Positions 21,016 to 24,426 of a DNA stretch of 24,426 nucleotides are shown here, in pieces. The stretch lies in the IMG/VR virus record IMGVR_UViG_3300032296_000307, positions 1 to 24,426 of that record. One strand, given 5' to 3'. Position 1 is the first letter of the stretch, and each line of letters begins with the position of its first letter. The notes under the pieces are model-generated. The model had not been told where the DNA came from. It saw nothing but the letters and a program-made list of their open reading frames with translations, and did no database searches. The translations under genes were made by a program, and so were the position numbers. The DNA is from a virus.

Positions 21016-21378
21016 TTATGCGAGAAATTTCAGTTTATACAGCGTGCTGTAATACAGGCCAAAAATCTCGTCGATAATGTTTTGGATTGGGGTGCAATCC
21101 TTATCGACGACTTTATACCGCATTTCCATCAGTTCGTCTACTTGACCTTCAAGAAACTCGACAATGTTGTTGGTTTTCTTAGCTGACATGAGCGAAATAG
21201 GCCCGATTAGGCCATATTTGCCCTGATAGGCTTCCGCAAATTTGTCCGCCAAGTCGATGATTTCGCTGTAAAACTTCCGCAACGCCTTATGCTTTGCGTA
21301 GCTGCGTGTGTTCAGATGCGTCGAGTGAGCCACATCACGCGCCAAAAACAGTGTTCCTACAAAATCAGCGCAACTCAT
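21016..21378 (-). CDS. 120-aa helical protein after the portal, conserved in environmental phages (DUF5856-like)
   Basis: Begins MSCADFVGTLFLARDVAHST and has RSYAKHKALRKFYSEIIDLA, then DKFAEAYQGKYGLIGPI. The spaced acidic and His residues in long helices (RDVAHSTHL; EIIDLADKFAE) recall a ferritin-like four-helix bundle, but metal binding is speculation. I recognise the pattern as a conserved protein of unknown function common in aquatic phages, often near structural genes. It overlaps the portal stop by one base (TAATG), so it is coupled to portal translation. Confidence 0.75.
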   Translation of the reverse strand: MSCADFVGTLFLARDVAHSTHLNTRSYAKHKALRKFYSEIIDLADKFAEAYQGKYGLIGPISLMSAKKTNNIVEFLEGQVDELMEMRYKVVDKDCTPIQNIIDEIFGLYYSTLYKLKFLA

Positions 21379-23672
21379 TACATCATTCCTTCAGGCGATT
21401 GGCCGGGTTCTTCTGGCGGTGCCATAGCTTCTTCTGCTGCCATTTCGGGCATTTGCTGCATCTCAGGCATTTCTTCCATGCCCATCTCAGGCATTGGCTG
21501 CTGGGGCTGCATCATCTCTTCGTCCATCTGAGGCTGCTCACGCATCTCAGGTGCGCCGCCGATCAGGTCGCCTGTGTCCATCGCGGCGGCGATTGTACCC
21601 ATGACGATGTCTTGGATTTGCTCAGGCGACATGCTGTTCTGGACCGCAGAAATGCGCTTCGTTTCGGCGTCGTAGGCGTCTACCTGCGCCTTATACTCCT
21701 TAATGTCCACTTCGCGCTGTGCGACGCTGTCCTGAACGTTCTGGATGATGTCTGTCATCCGGTTCAGTTCTTGCGTCATGGCTTCCATCTGCTGCTGTGC
21801 GGCCATCATCTCAGGCGACTGATCGCCTTCCGACAATACCTTCGGATCAAGGATTTTTTTGAACCGCTCCGCCATTTCTTGCGCGCCGGGCCAATCCATG
21901 TTCTTGATGAACAGATCGCCTGCAACCGACCAAAGTGCAGGGTTGGATTGCAAAATCTGGCTCATGGCGTCGAGGGCTTCTTGGCGCTTCGTCATGTAGC
22001 CGGGGCCAGTTGTGACCATAACGTCGTAAGTACCAACGCCGGGGTTGTAGACCTTTTCGATCAGCGCACCCATTTCGTCGCGGATTTCCTTGACAGGCTC
22101 TTTCTGCGTCGGGTTGAACTTGACCATGTCAACGTCGCCGTCAACGCCGATGATGCGTGCGATGCGCTGCGTGTCGTAAATCTTCGGTATCAGGTCTACG
22201 ATCTGGCGTGTGATGTGCCGGATGGCACGCGCAAGGTTGTCTACGTAGTGATACGTACCGACATCGCCCTGCTTTTCGCGCGCTACGATGGCCTTAGCCG
22301 ACCGTTCGTTGCCCTGTTGACCCAGCGAAGCGTCGTACTGGCCTGTGGTGGCCTTAATATCCTCACCAGCGCCCATTTTAGCCTGTATCAGACCTGTTTG
22401 GGGTAGCGGGGGTGCTGCACGCTGCGGCAACGGCAAAACGGCTCCAGCGCCGTCTGTAACGTCTGGGTTGACTTCCAGATACGGCCAGTTGGTCGTATTG
22501 GCAGTCTTCCACTGCATTTCGTAGCCCTCGAACTGGCCACCGTAACCGATAAACGGTGCTTTTGGCGCCAGCGCCAGCATTTCTGCCTCTTGGCTGGTCC
22601 AGTAGTTGTACATACGCTGCGCGTCCTTGGCGTTACGCACAAGGCCAGAGATGTACAGCTTGCCTTCGACTTCCCATTCGTTGCCAACGACGCGGACGAC
22701 GGGTATCCACTTGCCGGGCCATTCACGTTCGTCGAGGATGTCAAACCCGTTGGTCTTCATCCACATGACCTTCTGGCGGTCTACTTCGCGTGTGCGGATA
22801 GGCGGCCCAAAGTTAATACCTAGCTGTTTGTCGCGGTTTGAACCTTTAAACGCTGTCTCATTGTCAGGATACAGGTTCAGCGTAGCTTTTTCATACGACT
22901 TGTAGAAGTATTCCGCGATCCGGATGGTGTCTTCAGCCAGCCACTGCGCCATGCTCTCGTTGCCAACGCCTTGCGACATGATGGTCGAGACAGGCGAGGC
23001 GTCTGGAAACATACGCTCATAGTCGGAAATCAGGATGTCTTCCGTAACAAAGCACCATTCAGCGTCTGCGCCGCATGGGTCTTGGATCGTAGGGTCCATG
23101 TAGACACTGAATGCGTTGCGGACGCGCGCGATGCGGATGTCTTGGTCGAAACTCTCTTCGTTGCAATACTCAGTCAACAGGCGGATGTAGCCTTCGCCGT
23201 AAGTGACTTGGTTGTCGCAAGCGGTGTCATATGCAACGTCGGCGTCTGACATATATTCGATGTGGCGCACCACACCGTTGAAAATCTCTGCGACCTGCAC
23301 GTCAGCGTTGTCGTCGGCTGGGATGACCTTACCGCTAGGGCGGTTTTGACGCTGTTCGTTCGTGACTTGGCGGACGTGCTGCGGCAATTTGTTAATCGTC
23401 AGGCATGGACGTGCGTTGATTGTCTGCCCTTGGACGCTTCCGCGTGTCGCCAGCACATCAGCAGGCCACTGCCACTGGTTGTCAGGCGAGCCTGCCATAA
23501 ACCGCAGGTCGTCCAGTTCGTCTTCACGGCTGTCAGAGTACGCAGCCTGCGCCATTTGCAGGCGCGACCGCATGGTTGCCATCTTGTCATGGTCGTCGCC
23601 GGTCGTTTTCGGCGGGTTAGAGCCTACGTTGGCGACTTTGCCTGCTGTGTTGATGCCTGTAGGGTCGGCCAT
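21378..23672 (-). CDS. portal protein, P22 type
   Basis: 764 aa (P22 gp1 is 725 aa). Diagnostic blocks: DDLRFMAGSPDNQWQWP, RPCLTINKLPQHVRQVTNEQ, YDTACDNQVTYGEGYIRLL and NAFSVYMDPTIQDPCGADAE near the N-terminus, and AKMGAGEDIKATTGQYDASL and AKAIVAREKQGDVGTYHYVD in the core. It forms the dodecameric ring at one capsid vertex through which DNA enters and leaves, and binds terminase and then gp4. After a helical barrel-like region (about 640-690) the last 60 residues are Met/Pro/Glu/Gln-rich repeats (MPEMGMEEMPEMQQMPEM), unlike an ordered domain. Confidence 0.95.
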   Translation of the reverse strand: MADPTGINTAGKVANVGSNPPKTTGDDHDKMATMRSRLQMAQAAYSDSREDELDDLRFMAGSPDNQWQWPADVLATRGSVQGQTINARPCLTINKLPQHVRQVTNEQRQNRPSGKVIPADDNADVQVAEIFNGVVRHIEYMSDADVAYDTACDNQVTYGEGYIRLLTEYCNEESFDQDIRIARVRNAFSVYMDPTIQDPCGADAEWCFVTEDILISDYERMFPDASPVSTIMSQGVGNESMAQWLAEDTIRIAEYFYKSYEKATLNLYPDNETAFKGSNRDKQLGINFGPPIRTREVDRQKVMWMKTNGFDILDEREWPGKWIPVVRVVGNEWEVEGKLYISGLVRNAKDAQRMYNYWTSQEAEMLALAPKAPFIGYGGQFEGYEMQWKTANTTNWPYLEVNPDVTDGAGAVLPLPQRAAPPLPQTGLIQAKMGAGEDIKATTGQYDASLGQQGNERSAKAIVAREKQGDVGTYHYVDNLARAIRHITRQIVDLIPKIYDTQRIARIIGVDGDVDMVKFNPTQKEPVKEIRDEMGALIEKVYNPGVGTYDVMVTTGPGYMTKRQEALDAMSQILQSNPALWSVAGDLFIKNMDWPGAQEMAERFKKILDPKVLSEGDQSPEMMAAQQQMEAMTQELNRMTDIIQNVQDSVAQREVDIKEYKAQVDAYDAETKRISAVQNSMSPEQIQDIVMGTIAAAMDTGDLIGGAPEMREQPQMDEEMMQPQQPMPEMGMEEMPEMQQMPEMAAEEAMAPPEEPGQSPEGMM
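21381..21550 (-). repeat. Met/Glu/Pro/Gln-rich coding repeats at the portal C-terminus
   Basis: Imperfect repeats of MPEM and related units (QPQMDEEMMQPQQPMPEMG, MEEMPEMQQMPEM) fill the last about 55 codons of the portal gene. On the + strand they appear as repeated CATCTCAGGCAT-like segments. The unit count could vary by slippage or recombination. Confidence 0.7.
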
Positions 23673-23675
23673 GTG

Positions 23676-23816
23676 CTATTTCTTGCCCTTCTTGGCGGCT
23701 TCCCGCTTGACGCTGTAGGCAATAGCTACAGCTTGCTTGACAGGCTTGCCAGCATTTACTTCCGCCTTGATGTTCTTACGAAACGCGGCTTTGCTTGTCG
23801 ATTTGGACAGCGGCAT
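23676..23816 (-). CDS. 46-aa Lys-rich small protein
   Basis: Found between portal and the 97-aa gene. It begins MPLSKSTSKAAFRKNIKAEV and ends KREAAKKGKK, with the core GKPVKQAVAIAYSVKR. I recognise this short basic type from many phages; it has no known function. Strongly basic with no hydrophobic core, it may bind nucleic acid. The start is one base after the preceding stop (TAA, T, ATG) and it has no Shine-Dalgarno of its own, so translation is probably coupled. Confidence 0.78.
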   Translation of the reverse strand: MPLSKSTSKAAFRKNIKAEVNAGKPVKQAVAIAYSVKREAAKKGKK

Positions 23817-23817
23817 A

Positions 23818-24111
23818 TTAGCGTTTCTTGCCCGTTGGCGTTGGCTTCATCATCGTCGTTGTACGAATGACTTGTGGTGCTTTTGGCATTGGTTTAGGCT
23901 TTGGTGCAGCCTTTGGAGCCATCATTTTAGATGCGGCTGCTGGGCGACCGCCGCTAGGATTTGTCGTGCCTTCGCGCATGTCAGGCTTAGGCTTCACATA
24001 CTTGGCAGCAGCAGCGGCGTTTTTCATAGCGCCTATTTCGCCTGCCATATCGCCTGCTTTGTAGAGAGCTTTGCTTTTAACGCCGTAAATATCTTTTTTA
24101 CCTGATGGCAT
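23818..24111 (-). CDS. 97-aa Lys/Pro/Ala-rich small protein
   Basis: Begins MPSGKKDIYGVKSKALYKAG; a short helical part (EIGAMKNAAAAAKYVK) is followed by a low-complexity tail with PKAAPKPKPMPKAPQV and ending TPTGKKR. The K-P-A tail resembles histone-H1-like or AlgP-like tails and is probably disordered and DNA- or RNA-binding; this is composition-based inference. The start abuts the preceding stop (TAAATG) with AAAGG upstream. Second of three consecutive Lys-rich genes between terminase and portal. Confidence 0.75.
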   Translation of the reverse strand: MPSGKKDIYGVKSKALYKAGDMAGEIGAMKNAAAAAKYVKPKPDMREGTTNPSGGRPAAASKMMAPKAAPKPKPMPKAPQVIRTTTMMKPTPTGKKR

Positions 24112-24270
24112 TTACTTACCTTTCTTAGCGGTTTTGGCGCTCTCTTTGAACGCTTTGGCTGTTGGTGCGCCTTTAGCGCCGGGTTTACGCATTTTTTCGC
24201 CTGATCCGGCAGCAATACGCGCCTTTTTGGCGTGAATGTTTGCGTACAGACCTTTTTTAGCGTCCGCCAT
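24112..24270 (-). CDS. 52-aa Lys-rich small protein (DUF6321-like)
   Basis: Begins MADAKKGLYANIHAKKARIA and has GSGEKMRKPGAKGAPTAKAF. The GLYANIHAK...AGSGEKMRKPGxKGAPTxxAF pattern is a conserved small phage protein found near terminase and portal genes in many environmental phages; no proven function known to me. Very basic (Lys/Arg about one quarter). It starts 2 bases after the terminase stop and ends directly before the ATG of the 97-aa gene. Confidence 0.82.
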   Translation of the reverse strand: MADAKKGLYANIHAKKARIAAGSGEKMRKPGAKGAPTAKAFKESAKTAKKGK

Positions 24271-24272
24271 GC

Positions 24273-24426
24273 TCAAGAACCCATCCATGATGTAGATATT
24301 CCCTGTGGAGAATAACTGCTCATGCGTCGCTTGTCAACGCGTGCTTCGCGGTGTGCGATAGGAAATGCAAACGTCACTGCGATGGCGTCCGCAGCGTCTG
24401 GCGAGGCCAGCCCGCGCGACTTCATA
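24273..24426 (-). CDS. terminase large subunit, C-terminal end (5' part beyond window)
   Basis: The - strand frame is open to the window edge and ends at a TGA at 24275-24273. The visible end reads KSRGLASPDAADAIAVTFAF, the typical close of the RNase-H-like nuclease domain of phage large terminases, where an Asp in SPDxADA is the third metal-binding acid. A short polar tail follows (SSYSPQGISTSWMGS). Terminase packages DNA into the procapsid through the portal. Gene order terminase then portal supports the call. Only about 50 residues are visible, so subfamily and packaging mode cannot be judged. Confidence 0.82.
   Translation of the reverse strand, partial: MKSRGLASPDAADAIAVTFAFPIAHREARVDKRRMSSYSPQGISTSWMGS

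Noticed and set aside
21294-22406. 370-codon His/Leu/Arg-rich open frame on the + strand opposite the portal gene
   Set aside because: Composition (HHLFVHLRLLTHLR and similar) reflects the complement of Met/Glu/Gln-rich portal codons. No start signal; the portal on the other strand is beyond doubt.
24033-24215. 60-codon - strand frame near the terminase
   Set aside because: It overlaps two recognised small genes (52 and 97 aa) in a different frame and has no conserved pattern.
1-24426. tRNA genes, CRISPR array, insertion sequence, integrase or attachment site
   Set aside because: None was seen on reading either strand; gaps between genes are mostly under 60 bases and the array is filled by coding sequence. 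A tRNAscan or integrase profile search would settle it.

Overview
The window is part of the genome of a tailed, podovirus-like bacteriophage with a P22-type virion plan. Products recognised from sequence are the C-terminus of a large terminase, a P22-type portal, a scaffold, a P22-type coat protein, gp4-like and gp10-like head-closure/tail proteins, three large ejection-type proteins, two beta-helix tailspike-like proteins and a GH19 endolysin. No integrase, repressor, tRNA, CRISPR array or insertion sequence was seen. A GH19 endolysin plus a lipoprotein with a clear lipobox points to a Gram-negative host. Several small proteins resemble ones that recur in environmental (largely aquatic) phages, but the host genus cannot be named.

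Layout. Bases 1-1113 on the + strand hold the end of a replication/early region: the 3' part of an SNF2-type helicase and two tiny genes chained to it by overlaps. Everything else, 24426 down to 1110, lies on the - strand as one nearly gap-free array that reads from right to left: terminase end; three Lys-rich small proteins; portal; a 120-aa protein; two small proteins; a receptor-binding cassette (789-aa tailspike, 304-aa fibre-like protein, 614-aa beta-helix protein, 90-aa protein); scaffold; coat; three small capsid-proximal genes; gp4-like; gp10-like; a needle-position protein; a 111-aa protein; a GNAT-like protein; three ejection-type proteins; and a lysis/membrane cassette of seven small genes. 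The two strands meet tail to tail at 1110-1113, where the stop codons overlap.

How it fits together. From scaffold to ejection proteins the gene order follows P22 (8-5-4-10-26-14-7-20-16), so several unrecognised proteins can be given a role by position. The main departure is the tailspike cassette between portal and scaffold; in P22 the tailspike gene lies after the ejection genes. Most neighbouring genes overlap or abut (TAATG, ATGA, TGATG junctions), which suggests translational coupling. The exception is the capsid block (about 12.1-15.1 kb), where gaps of 43-85 bases hold hairpins: two in the scaffold leader, a strong terminator after the coat gene, and two weaker terminator-like hairpins further downstream.

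Most worth a second look: the membrane-protein-rich lysis cassette, which includes a related pair of two-TM proteins, one carrying an EF-hand/dockerin-type calcium loop and a poly-Asp stretch; the structured scaffold leader; the relocated tailspike cassette; and the needle-position protein with a predicted C1q/TNF-like tip. Ten genes of 43-59 codons, plus the terminase fragment, were found by reading the gaps between larger genes.
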